From contig JAEYXS010000080.1 in NCBI GenBank assembly GCA_023431185.1, positions 1-64,000 of the forward strand: 64,000 nt of DNA, written 5' to 3'. Numbering within the stretch: position 1 is the stretch's first letter; the number at the start of each line of letters is the position of its first letter. The DNA is from Verrucomicrobiota bacterium. Lineage in GTDB: Bacteria; Verrucomicrobiota; Verrucomicrobiia; Limisphaerales; JAEYXS01. The notes under the pieces were generated by a model. That model worked only from the letters and a program-made list of their open reading frames with translations. It did no database searches and was not told where the DNA came from. Positions 41,896 through 50,163 of this stretch are shown here, piece by piece. The position numbers were made by a program, and so were the translations under genes.

Positions 41896-43416
41896 ATGAA
41901 AACGTTCGACAACATTTTAAACACCGACATGGCCGGGAGCATCCGCAGGCCAAACGTTGGTAGGGCCCGTCTGTCCTCAGCGGGCCGTGGTACGATAGGC
42001 ATACCCGCATTCAATCTGACTAAGCCTGTCATCAGTCATCAGCTTGCTGTTATACAATTAGATGACCACCTGCTCCGTCAGCGGCGCGCTGGGGACAGAC
42101 GCGCCCTACCTTTCGCGCTCTTGGCTGTTTCAGCGCTTCTATGGCTACTCACCACGCAAGGTTTCGCAGCTGAGCATAATCGCGCTACTAATTCTATCAC
42201 GCTGACCCCTGCTTATATCTCCGGTCTTGCCGAGCAGATGCGCACCAATCACCCCGCGCTCCAAGCAGCGGGCAAGCGCATCGAAACCACACAAGCCAAT
42301 GTTGCCGCGGTACGTTCGTGGGCAGACCCGACGTTCACTGCGGGCGGCATGGCGGCCAGCAAGGATATGCGCGCGGATGATGGCGATTTTTTCTACGGTG
42401 TGGAGCAGAAGCTGCCCGTCTTCGGCAAGGAAAAGCAGGAACGCCAGGCGGCCAGCGCCAGTGTGGCCGTGGGCGAGGCCGAGCGGGAAGCTACCTTCCA
42501 GATGCTCCGGCGCGATCTGACCAAGTCACTCTTTGACGCCGCCTATGTCAGCCAGGCCGTGCATGTCGCGCATGAGGACATCGCGTGGTTGAAGTCGTTG
42601 GAGCAGGCGGTGGAGGCACAGTATCGCTTCGGCAACGCCATGCAAAGCGATGTCCTGCGCGTGCAGAATGAGATCGCGAAACGGCAGGATGAAGTGCGGA
42701 CCGAGGAGCGGATGCTGCACCACGCGTGGTTCACCCTGAACCGCCATCTGAATCTCCCGCTCACCAATTCCTGGCCTGAGTTGCGATTGCCGGAGTTGGC
42801 CGGTTCCATCCCTTACAGCGAACGCCTGGCGAATCTCGCCGCTCAACAGGAACCGAAGCTGCGCGTGTTGCGCCAGCAATTACAGGTGGCGGACGAGGAG
42901 ATCGCGCTCGCTAAGGTGCGTCGGCGCCCCGACCTGGGCGTCGGCCTGCAAGGGCGCAATTACACTGGCACCGGTGAGTTCCGTTCCGGCGAGATCACGC
43001 TTTCGCTCTCGCTCCCGTGGTTCAACCGCGACCGTTACAAACATGATGTCGTCCGCGAGGAGACCAAGAAGGAAGCGATGGCAAAAGACGTGAGCGATGC
43101 CGAGCTCGAGGTGCGCCATGAGATACATGATCTCACCGTGCAACTCGATACCGCGCGGCGCGAAGCCCTCCTCTATCAGGACAATATCATCCCGCGCACC
43201 AAGCAGATGCTGGAGAGCATGTATGCGAACTGGCAGGCGAACTCCGGTCCGCTGCGCGATGTGCTGGATACCCGGCGCATGCTGCTGGAGGCCGAACTCA
43301 CTCGCGTGAAAGCCGTCTCTCAACAATACCAAACCCTCGCTGAACTGAATCTTCGTTGCGGCCTGACAGACCTTAACGCGTTACCGCAAGCCATCAGCGC
43401 TCAACCTAAGAACTGA
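41896..43416 (+). CDS. Outer-membrane efflux protein (TolC/CusC family) with a REP pair in its 5' end
   Basis: 506 residues from ATG 41896, which has a strong ribosome site (AGGAGGA). The typical signal helix (FALLAVSALLWLLTTQGFAA) begins only about 70 residues later, because a 152-bp BIME (41959-42110) is read through in frame. The mature part has the outer-membrane factor pattern: MRTNHPALQAAGKRIE, YGVEQKLPVFGKE, long heptad-like helices, and the second repeat FNRDRYKHDVVREE. It forms the outer channel of the efflux system with the next two genes. Whether translation starts at 41896 or at a weak internal TTG (near 42121) is open. Confidence 0.85.
   Translation: MKTFDNILNTDMAGSIRRPNVGRARLSSAGRGTIGIPAFNLTKPVISHQLAVIQLDDHLLRQRRAGDRRALPFALLAVSALLWLLTTQGFAAEHNRATNSITLTPAYISGLAEQMRTNHPALQAAGKRIETTQANVAAVRSWADPTFTAGGMAASKDMRADDGDFFYGVEQKLPVFGKEKQERQAASASVAVGEAEREATFQMLRRDLTKSLFDAAYVSQAVHVAHEDIAWLKSLEQAVEAQYRFGNAMQSDVLRVQNEIAKRQDEVRTEERMLHHAWFTLNRHLNLPLTNSWPELRLPELAGSIPYSERLANLAAQQEPKLRVLRQQLQVADEEIALAKVRRRPDLGVGLQGRNYTGTGEFRSGEITLSLSLPWFNRDRYKHDVVREETKKEAMAKDVSDAELEVRHEIHDLTVQLDTARREALLYQDNIIPRTKQMLESMYANWQANSGPLRDVLDTRRMLLEAELTRVKAVSQQYQTLAELNLRCGLTDLNALPQAISAQPKN
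41959..42110. repeat. BIME: inverted pair of GTAG-foot REP sequences, copy 2, inside a gene
   Basis: The left arm (41959-41987) is identical to that of the copy at 33929. The right arm (42082-42110) differs at a few positions, two of which are compensatory: the stem GGCCCG/CGGGCC becomes GGCGCG/CGCGCC. The CTG/CAG inner stem and bulged T are kept. It interrupts the 5' coding region of the CusC-like gene without breaking the frame. Confidence 0.85.
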
Positions 43417-43424
43417 ATTTTACC

Positions 43425-45194
43425 ATGAAACCCATACCCTTCATCCTGGTCGTCCTCGCCATCGCAGGTGCGGCGTTCGGCGGCTACTACTACGCCACGC
43501 ATAAGCACGGCGGTCACGGCGCCGCCAATGAACAGTCCGGGCGCAAGGTAAGCTTCTACCAGAGCGCCATGCATCCGTGGATCAAGTCCGACAAGCCCGG
43601 CAAATGCACCATCTGCGGCATGGAACTCACGCCGGTGTTTGAGGGCGAGAAAGGCATCGAATCCGTCGCAGGCGTCGTCTCGCTGGGCTCGAACACCATC
43701 CAGGTCATCAACGTGCAGACCACTCCGGCCGTGAAGCAACCGCTCACGCGCGCCTTCCGCTTCGCGGGCACGATCGATGATGATGATTCCACTCATCGCG
43801 TGCTCTCGGCGTATGTAAAAGGGCGCATTGATGAACTGTTCGTGAACTACATCGGCATGGAAGTCACAGCTGGCCAACCCTTGGCGACGATGTATAGCCC
43901 CATGTTGCTCGCTGCCGAGCGTGAGTACGTGAACCTTGCCCGCACGGTGAAATCCAACGAGGACGGACAACGCCTGCTTAATGCCGCGAAGCTGCGGCTC
44001 ACTCAATACGGATTGAACGATCAGCAGATCGCCGCCTTGGTGGAGAAACCGGCTGACAAGATCCATACCGAGATACTCGCGCCCGTGAGCGGCACGGTCG
44101 TCGCGCGCAAGGTCTATGCGGGCCAATACGTGATGGATGGCGAGATGCTGTTTGAGATCGCGGATTTCTCGAAGATGTGGCTGCTCTTTGATGCGTATGA
44201 GCAGGATCTGGCCTGGTTGAAGATCGGCCAGGAAGTGGAGATCACCACGCCTTCCGTGCCGAACAAGGTGTTCAAGGCCGCCATCGCCTTCATCGATCCG
44301 AACATCAACATGATGACCCGCAGCACGAAGGTGCGCGTGGAGATCCCCAATCCGCTTGTCGAGGTCGAGGGCGTGAAACGCCGCGAGCTTTCCCATCGCA
44401 CTTATGCGGAGGCGCGGGTGAAGGTGGATTCTGCCCCGGCACTCATCGTCCCCCGCTCCGCCGTCCTTATGGCGGAGAGCAGCAAAGCGGTGCTCTATGT
44501 GGATCGAGGCGGTGGTGCTTATGAGCAACGCACGGTGAAGCTGGGTCGCGCTGCCGATGGCGCTTGGGAAATCCTGGACGGATTAAAAGAAGGTGAAGCC
44601 GTGGTCACGCAAGGCAACCTGCTCATCGATGCCCAAGCCCAACTGAACGCGAGCGTGAATACGCCCGCCAGCGGCCACGATCACGGTGCTGGTTCGAAAC
44701 CTGCCTCTGCGTCTGCTGCACCAGTCACGCTTCCTGCTTTGACCGCCGAACAATCTGCAGCGGTCACCGACTATCTGAAACTGGCTGATGCCATCACCGC
44801 GGCTCTTGCCGCCGATAATCTGGCGGAGTTCAACACGCAAGCTGGCAAGACGCACACCGCCACTCCGGCGTTGGGCAAAGCGTTTGCGAGTGACAGCCCT
44901 TGGCGCAAGCTGATCGATCCGCTCGAAAAGAGCGGCCATCTCAGCAATGCGGCCGATCTGGCGGGCGCTCGTAAGACCTTCCATCCCTTCAGCGTCGCGG
45001 CAGTGGATCTGGTGCAGGCTTTGCGTCGTCAGGAGACCAGTTTCAAGGCGTTGAAAGTGTTTCGTTGCCCGATGACCAAGGATGCGTTCGAAGGTGCTCC
45101 GCGCACCGCGGACTGGATCCAATTGAGTCCCAACTTGAGAAACCCCTATTTTGGCGCCGAGATGCTTGAATGCGGCGTGGAGGTGAAGCCGTGA
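43425..45194 (+). CDS. CusB-like efflux periplasmic adaptor with metal-binding domains
   Basis: 589 residues, longer than a plain adaptor. Order: N-terminal membrane helix; a heavy-metal-binding domain (SAMHPWIKSDKPGKCTICGM); the adaptor body with VLSAYVKGRIDELFVNYIGM, helical hairpin, and lipoyl-like APVSGTVVARKVYAGQYVMD. A His linker (SGHDHGAG) leads to a helical DUF3347-type domain, and the tail FRCPMTKDAFEGAPRTADWI carries further Cys/Met ligands. It connects the inner-membrane pump to the outer channel and hands over metal. It starts eight bases after the channel gene and its stop overlaps the pump start. Confidence 0.92.
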   Translation: MKPIPFILVVLAIAGAAFGGYYYATHKHGGHGAANEQSGRKVSFYQSAMHPWIKSDKPGKCTICGMELTPVFEGEKGIESVAGVVSLGSNTIQVINVQTTPAVKQPLTRAFRFAGTIDDDDSTHRVLSAYVKGRIDELFVNYIGMEVTAGQPLATMYSPMLLAAEREYVNLARTVKSNEDGQRLLNAAKLRLTQYGLNDQQIAALVEKPADKIHTEILAPVSGTVVARKVYAGQYVMDGEMLFEIADFSKMWLLFDAYEQDLAWLKIGQEVEITTPSVPNKVFKAAIAFIDPNINMMTRSTKVRVEIPNPLVEVEGVKRRELSHRTYAEARVKVDSAPALIVPRSAVLMAESSKAVLYVDRGGGAYEQRTVKLGRAADGAWEILDGLKEGEAVVTQGNLLIDAQAQLNASVNTPASGHDHGAGSKPASASAAPVTLPALTAEQSAAVTDYLKLADAITAALAADNLAEFNTQAGKTHTATPALGKAFASDSPWRKLIDPLEKSGHLSNAADLAGARKTFHPFSVAAVDLVQALRRQETSFKALKVFRCPMTKDAFEGAPRTADWIQLSPNLRNPYFGAEMLECGVEVKP

Positions 45195-48100
45195 TAAATC
45201 GCATCATAGAATGGTCCATGCGGAACCGGTTCTTGGTTCTGTGCGGCTTCCTCATCCTCACCGCCTGGGGCGTGCGTTCACTGCAACGCACTCCGGTGGA
45301 CGCCATTCCGGACCTGAGTGAAAACCAGGTCATCGTCTTCGCTGACTGGGCGGGACGTTCTCCGGAAGAAGTGGAAGACCAAGTCACGTATCCGCTCTCG
45401 GTGAACCTGCAAGGGCTCTCGGGCGTGAAAACGGTGCGGGCGCAATCCATGTTCGGCTTCTCGCTCATCACCGTGATCTTCGAGGACAAGGTGGATAACT
45501 ACTTCGCACGTTCTCGCGTGTTGGAGCGCTTGAACTATCTCACCACGCTGATGCCGCAAGGTGTCACACCGCAACTTGGCCCCGATGCCACGGGCCTTGG
45601 CTGGATCTATCAATACTATCTGGAAGTCGATCCGAAGAAGGCCAAGGACGGCGGCATGGACTTGGGCGAACTGCGGGCCGTGCAGGATTGGTTCATCCGC
45701 TACCAGCTCAACTCCGTGCAAGGCGTCGCTGAAGTCGCCAGCATCGGCGGCTTCGTTAAGCAGTATCAGATCGAGGTCTCCCCTACCAAGATGCGGGCCG
45801 CTGACATCATGCTGGGCGATGTGATGGCCGCCGTGAAGGACAGCAACCTGAATGTAGGCGGCAAGGTCATCGAAGAGAACGGCATGGAATTCGTGGTGCG
45901 CGGCGTGGGTCTGGTAAACAAGACCGCTGACCTGGAGAACATAGTGCTCAAGTCCACGAACGGCGTGCCCGTGTATCTGAAAGACATCGCCACCATACAG
46001 GTCGGCGGTGATTTCCGTCGCGGCACGCTGGATGTGAACGGCAAGGAAGTCGTGGGCGGCATCGTGGTGATGCGCACTGGCGAGAATGCCATGCAGGTCA
46101 TCGAGCGCGTGAAGGAGAAGATCGCGCAAATCCAGCCCGGCCTCGACAAGCAGGGCATCACGGTCAAGTCGTTCTATGATCGCAGCGAGCTGATCGACCG
46201 CACCATCGAGACGCTGAAGCACGCGCTTATCGAGGAGATGCTGTTGGTGACCTTGGCGCACATCCTGTTCCTGTTCCACTTCCGCAGCATCTTGATCGTC
46301 ACCATTCCGCTGCCGGCCTCGATCCTCATCTCGTTCATCTTGATGAACCAGTTCGGCATCAGCTCGAACATCATGTCGCTCGCGGGCATCGCGATCGCCA
46401 TCGGCGTGCTGGTGGATGCAGGCATCGTGATGACGGAGAATGTGATCCGGCATTGTGAGCGCGCAGAAGAGGAAAAGGGACGAAAGCTTACCTCGCAAGA
46501 AACGTGGCAGGTCACTTTGGAAGCCGCAAAGCTTGTTGGGCGGCCCATCTTCTTCTCGATGGCGATCGTCATCCTCGCATTCATGCCTGTCTTCGTGCTG
46601 AGCGGTCAGGAAGGCAAGCTGTTCCATCCGCTGGCGTGGACGAAGACGTTTGCGGTGGTTGGTGCAACCATTCTTGCCGTCACGTTAGTGCCGGTGATGT
46701 GCGCGATGTTCATCCGCGGCCCCTTCCATGCCGAGGATCGTAACTGGATCATGCGCTTCCTCATGTGGATCTATGAGCCGTTTCTGGATCTTGCACTGCG
46801 TTGGCGCAAGACGGTGATGCTTGGTGCCTTTGTGATCTTGGTGATCTCACAAATCGTCGCTTGGGGCTTACCACGCGGCTGGCATCAAAAGATTGATGCG
46901 AGCAAGCATCCGAAACTGGCGAAACTCACGGCAGGCTTTGGCCGCGAGTTCATGCCGACCTTGAACGAAGGCTCGTTACTGTTCATGCCAGTGTTGCTGC
47001 CCTCTACTTCACTCACCGAAGTGAAGCGTATCATGGCCTGGCAGGACACGGTCATCAGCCAGACGCCGGAGGTCTTGAGCGTGGGCGGCAAGCTGGGGCG
47101 CGCGGAAACCGCTACGGATCCGGCCCCAGTGGAGATGATCGAGACCACGATCATGCTCAAGCCCGAATCTGAATGGCGCGCGGGCATGACACGGCAAAAG
47201 CTGATCGCCGAATTGACGGAGAAGCTGAGTGCAGTGCCAGGATACGTGCCCGGCTTCCTGCAACCGATCGAGAACCGCATCCTCATGATCAGCACCGGCA
47301 TCCGTGCGCAATTAGGTGTGAAGATACTCGGCGATGATATCAACGTGTTGCAGCAGCTCGCGTATGATGTGGAGCGCGTGGTGCAACAGGTGCCGGGTGC
47401 GGTGGGTGTGGCCCCATCGCGGGTGCAGTCGAAGCCGTATATCGAGGTCGAGCCGGATCGCGTGGCCATCGCACGCTATGGACTCAAAGTGAGCGATATC
47501 ATGGAGATCGTGGAGACCGGTATCGGCGGTATGAACCTCACGACGACGATCGAGAAACGCGAGCGTTACCCCATCCAGGTAAGGCTGGAACGCAGCGAGC
47601 GCAATGACATCGAGCGTATCGGCGAGGTCTTAGTGCCGACGCCTTCGGGCGCGTTCATCCCGTTGGGACAACTCGCGCAGATACGGCGGGTCATCGGGCC
47701 GAGCGAGATCGCCAGCGAGAACGGACGCTTGCGCCTCTTCGTGCAGGCGAATGTGCAGGATCGCGATCTCGGCGGTTTCGTGGAGGACATCAAGGAACGC
47801 ATTCAGCGCGATATCGTGCCGACCTTGCCGACCGGTGTGACGATCGAATACAGCGGGCAGTACGAGAATCAATTGCACGCGGAGCAGACGCTGAAGGTCA
47901 TCCTGCCCATCGTGATTCTAATCATCTTCATGTTGCTCTACATCGTATATCACTCGGCGATGGAGGCGGCACACGTCATCCTCGCGATCCCCTTCGCGCT
48001 GAGCGGCGGCGTCTTCCTGCAATACTGGCTGGGTTACAACTTCAGCGTGGCCGTGTGGGTCGGTTACATCGCGCTGTTCGGCATCGCCATCCAAACGGGC

Positions 48101-48448
48101 GTGGTGATGGTGGTTTACCTCGAAGAATATCTGGCGAAGAAGAAGGCAGACCGTGGCGCTGCCTTTGACCCCAACGATCTTATCGAAGCCGTGAAAGAAG
48201 GTGCGAAGCTGCGCTTGCGGCCCAAGGTGATGACCGTCGCGACGACCATCGCGAGCTTGCTGCCCATCATGTGGAGCACGCGTCCGGGGGCCGAGGTGAT
48301 GCAACCCATCGCTGCCCCCGTGATCGGCGGCAGCATCAGCAGCCTCATCCACATCTTGATCGTGACGCCCGTGATCTTCGCGTGGTTGCGCGAGCGGGAG
48401 TTGAAGCGCGAACAAGCCGCGAAAGCGAAAAACGACAATTTGGTCTAA
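45191..48448 (+). CDS. cusA: CusA-like heavy-metal RND efflux pump
   Basis: 1085 residues from a GTG that overlaps the previous stop (GTGA). Twelve membrane helices in the RND layout. The opening VINRIIEWSMRNRFLVLCG and RTPVDAIPDLSENQVIV are typical of the metal branch. The helix-4 motif GIAIAIGVLVDAGIVMTENV (about residue 400) follows the A-I-G-x3-D-A pattern of copper/silver CusA pumps rather than the D-F-G pattern of CzcA. Met-bearing stretches (EFMPTLNEGSLLFMPVLLP) fit a methionine relay. It drives Cu(I)/Ag(I) export by proton flow. The operon has no visible sensor kinase or regulator. Confidence 0.93.
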   Translation: MINRIIEWSMRNRFLVLCGFLILTAWGVRSLQRTPVDAIPDLSENQVIVFADWAGRSPEEVEDQVTYPLSVNLQGLSGVKTVRAQSMFGFSLITVIFEDKVDNYFARSRVLERLNYLTTLMPQGVTPQLGPDATGLGWIYQYYLEVDPKKAKDGGMDLGELRAVQDWFIRYQLNSVQGVAEVASIGGFVKQYQIEVSPTKMRAADIMLGDVMAAVKDSNLNVGGKVIEENGMEFVVRGVGLVNKTADLENIVLKSTNGVPVYLKDIATIQVGGDFRRGTLDVNGKEVVGGIVVMRTGENAMQVIERVKEKIAQIQPGLDKQGITVKSFYDRSELIDRTIETLKHALIEEMLLVTLAHILFLFHFRSILIVTIPLPASILISFILMNQFGISSNIMSLAGIAIAIGVLVDAGIVMTENVIRHCERAEEEKGRKLTSQETWQVTLEAAKLVGRPIFFSMAIVILAFMPVFVLSGQEGKLFHPLAWTKTFAVVGATILAVTLVPVMCAMFIRGPFHAEDRNWIMRFLMWIYEPFLDLALRWRKTVMLGAFVILVISQIVAWGLPRGWHQKIDASKHPKLAKLTAGFGREFMPTLNEGSLLFMPVLLPSTSLTEVKRIMAWQDTVISQTPEVLSVGGKLGRAETATDPAPVEMIETTIMLKPESEWRAGMTRQKLIAELTEKLSAVPGYVPGFLQPIENRILMISTGIRAQLGVKILGDDINVLQQLAYDVERVVQQVPGAVGVAPSRVQSKPYIEVEPDRVAIARYGLKVSDIMEIVETGIGGMNLTTTIEKRERYPIQVRLERSERNDIERIGEVLVPTPSGAFIPLGQLAQIRRVIGPSEIASENGRLRLFVQANVQDRDLGGFVEDIKERIQRDIVPTLPTGVTIEYSGQYENQLHAEQTLKVILPIVILIIFMLLYIVYHSAMEAAHVILAIPFALSGGVFLQYWLGYNFSVAVWVGYIALFGIAIQTGVVMVVYLEEYLAKKKADRGAAFDPNDLIEAVKEGAKLRLRPKVMTVATTIASLLPIMWSTRPGAEVMQPIAAPVIGGSISSLIHILIVTPVIFAWLRERELKREQAAKAKNDNLV

Positions 48449-48486
48449 ATCAAGAGAAAGACCATAAACCCAAGAAAGGAAAGCTC

Positions 48487-48732
48487 ATGAAAACACTGCT
48501 GACCACACTGGCGATCGCTGCGCTGACCATCGGCGCGGTGAATGCCGAAGACAAGAAAACCGACAAGAAGGCCGAAGTCTGCCCGGTCTCCGGCGAGAAG
48601 CTGGGGAGCATGGGCAAGCCCTACGTCTTCACTCATGAAGGCCATGAAGTGAAACTTTGCTGCAAATCCTGCCTCAAAGACTTCAAGAAAGACCCGGCCA
48701 AATATCTGAAGAAGACCGCCCCGGCCAAGTAA
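48487..48732 (+). CDS. Exported YHS-like small metal-binding protein
   Basis: 81 residues with a signal peptide (MKTLLTTLAIAALTIGAVNA). The mature part is Lys-rich and has the YHS/TRASH-type pattern: CPVSGEKLGSMGKPYVFTHE, then KLCCKSCLKDFKKDPAKYL. Three or four Cys could hold a metal ion. It begins 38 bases after the pump gene behind a clear GAAAGGAAAG ribosome site, so it is probably the last gene of the main efflux transcript. Confidence 0.8.
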   Translation: MKTLLTTLAIAALTIGAVNAEDKKTDKKAEVCPVSGEKLGSMGKPYVFTHEGHEVKLCCKSCLKDFKKDPAKYLKKTAPAK

Positions 48733-48751
48733 GTCTTACGCTGATAAGATC

Positions 48752-48787
48752 AAAGTGGCCGTGCTGTTCAAGGCACGGCCACTTTCC
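48752..48787 (+). terminator. Terminator of the copper efflux operon
   Basis: A perfect 13-bp stem AAAGTGGCCGTGC (48752-48764) with GCACGGCCACTTT (48773-48785), 8-base loop. The T tract is short, but the stem is strong. Confidence 0.65.
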
Positions 48788-48845
48788 GCCAAGATTTGCG
48801 AAGCGCTTCGGGCGAAATGACCGAGGTTAAACTAGAGCAGATCAC

Positions 48846-49253
48846 ATGAAAAAGAGCTTACATGGCATTCAACGTGACGTACACGGTGAGTACCGCTTGG
48901 TGCTGCTGTGGCTGCTCTTCCTGTTCCTGTTCACGGCAGTCTCACCTTTGTTGTCAGCCCCTTCAGCAACGGATGAAGACATGGCCTGCGGCAGTTCTGG
49001 CTGTCTGCCCACTGATAGTTGTGAAGAGGCGCCGGCATTGCCGGAGCTGGATGTCTTCGTAGTCCCCGCTCAGGATACCACACCTGTCCGTTCGCTCGTC
49101 CTCGTGCCCGGCATGACGTCGGCGCTTTGTACTTGCGCCGATCAGCCTTCCCTTTCCCGCCCGTTTCAAAAGGCGTCAGATCCGCCGCCTGTCTTTGTTC
49201 CTCTGCTGGTCATGGGGCCTGCCCATGCCGCCCACGCTCCGCCGGTTGCTTGA
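48846..49253 (+). CDS. Small exported Cys-containing protein next to the copper operon
   Basis: 135 residues. A long N-terminal hydrophobic helix (VLLWLLFLFLFTAVSPLL) is followed by MACGSSGCLPTDSC with three Cys, a hydrophobic middle, and LCTCADQ. The end is His/Pro/Ala-rich (GPAHAAHAPPVA). The layout (leader, Cys cluster, Pro-rich region, second Cys pair) parallels the protein at 41384, and the two may be distant relatives. It lies after the efflux terminator, so it may have its own promoter. Function unknown; metal binding is inferred. Confidence 0.55.
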   Translation: MKKSLHGIQRDVHGEYRLVLLWLLFLFLFTAVSPLLSAPSATDEDMACGSSGCLPTDSCEEAPALPELDVFVVPAQDTTPVRSLVLVPGMTSALCTCADQPSLSRPFQKASDPPPVFVPLLVMGPAHAAHAPPVA

Positions 49254-49382
49254 TGCTGCGGCATCATTCCCAACCCTGCTTCACCGCCCAGGTTTTCAGG
49301 TGGTGCGAGGCTTCAGGTTCTGCCGGTGCGCCCGCAGCCTCGTCAAGCGGAGCCGGTGTAACAAAAAACAAAATAGAAACTT

Positions 49383-49688
49383 ATGAATACTTCAAAATGG
49401 ATCGTGGCGTTTGCAGGTGTGGCCCTGGTGGCTGGGGTCGCGATTGCGGGTGCAACTCGTGAAACTGAAAGCAGTAGCTGTCATCAGGCAGCGGCCCAAA
49501 CTGAGATGGAACTCTGCCCGATGCACGCGGCGAAAGCCGAAGCCAAGCCGATGGGCTGCTGCGAGAAACCAGCGGCGGAACCGGCGGGCTGTCCGATGCA
49601 TGCGCAAGCCAAGCCGGCCACGGCGAGCTGCCATGGTGGTGACTCCGCGGCCGCCCAAGATGCGCCTGCTCACGCCGGTCATCACTAA
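49383..49688 (+). CDS. Small exported Cys/Met/His-rich protein
   Basis: 101 residues with a signal peptide (WIVAFAGVALVAGVAIAGA). The mature part is Ala-rich with repeated soft-metal motifs: SSSCHQ, ELCPMHAAKAEAKPMGCC, AGCPMHAQAKP, ASCHGG and a C-terminal HAGHH. The CPMH motif occurs twice. Such a low-complexity Cys/Met/His protein beside a CusA-type pump is a good candidate periplasmic copper or silver buffer. No described family recognised. A terminator follows at 49714. Confidence 0.7.
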   Translation: MNTSKWIVAFAGVALVAGVAIAGATRETESSSCHQAAAQTEMELCPMHAAKAEAKPMGCCEKPAAEPAGCPMHAQAKPATASCHGGDSAAAQDAPAHAGHH

Positions 49689-49713
49689 GCGAAGCTGAAC
49701 AGTAGTAATGCAA

Positions 49714-49745
49714 AAGCCGGGGCGCGTATGCTCCCCGGCTTCTTG
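49714..49745 (+). terminator. Probable terminator after the Cys/Met/His-rich gene
   Basis: AAGCCGGGG (49714-49722) pairs with CCCCGGCTT (49733-49741), 10-base loop, followed by CTTGC. The T tract is weak. Confidence 0.55.
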
Positions 49746-49782
49746 CTTTCGTTTGAAATCGTGGAAGGTCCCGGCGGCTCTA

Positions 49783-50100
49783 TCACTTCATGACCCAGTA
49801 GCCGAAGATCACCACAGCCGTGATGACCAGAATGAGCAAGGTGGTGCGCATCATGGTGCCGGGTCGCTGGGCATCGAGTTCACGGTTCAGCTCCATACGG
49901 CGGGTGCGGGAGGTCTCACGTGCTTCCTCATCGGCAACCATCTGACCGACACGGCGCTGGGCGTATTCCGCAGTGACATCAGAGCCTTTTTCGGCAGCGG
50001 CTTCGATGGATTTGTTCAGGACGGGGTCGCGCGGGCTGCCTTGGACCAGTTCCTTCTCCGCCACTTTACGATAGCGGTCGCCTCGTATGTCGGTAGCCAT
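49783..50100 (-). CDS. Small tail-anchored hypothetical protein
   Basis: 105 residues: a charged helical body (VAEKELVQGSPRDPVLNKSI, Glu/Arg-rich middle) and one C-terminal membrane helix (TLLILVITAVVIFGYWVM). No family recognised. It lies 63 bases downstream of the esterase gene on the same strand. Confidence 0.6.
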   Translation of the reverse strand: MATDIRGDRYRKVAEKELVQGSPRDPVLNKSIEAAAEKGSDVTAEYAQRRVGQMVADEEARETSRTRRMELNRELDAQRPGTMMRTTLLILVITAVVIFGYWVMK

Positions 50101-50163
50101 GAAGGAAGGATGGCAGATATGAAGAAAACGCGCAAACCAGAGGATTGTAATGGCCCGAAAAAC

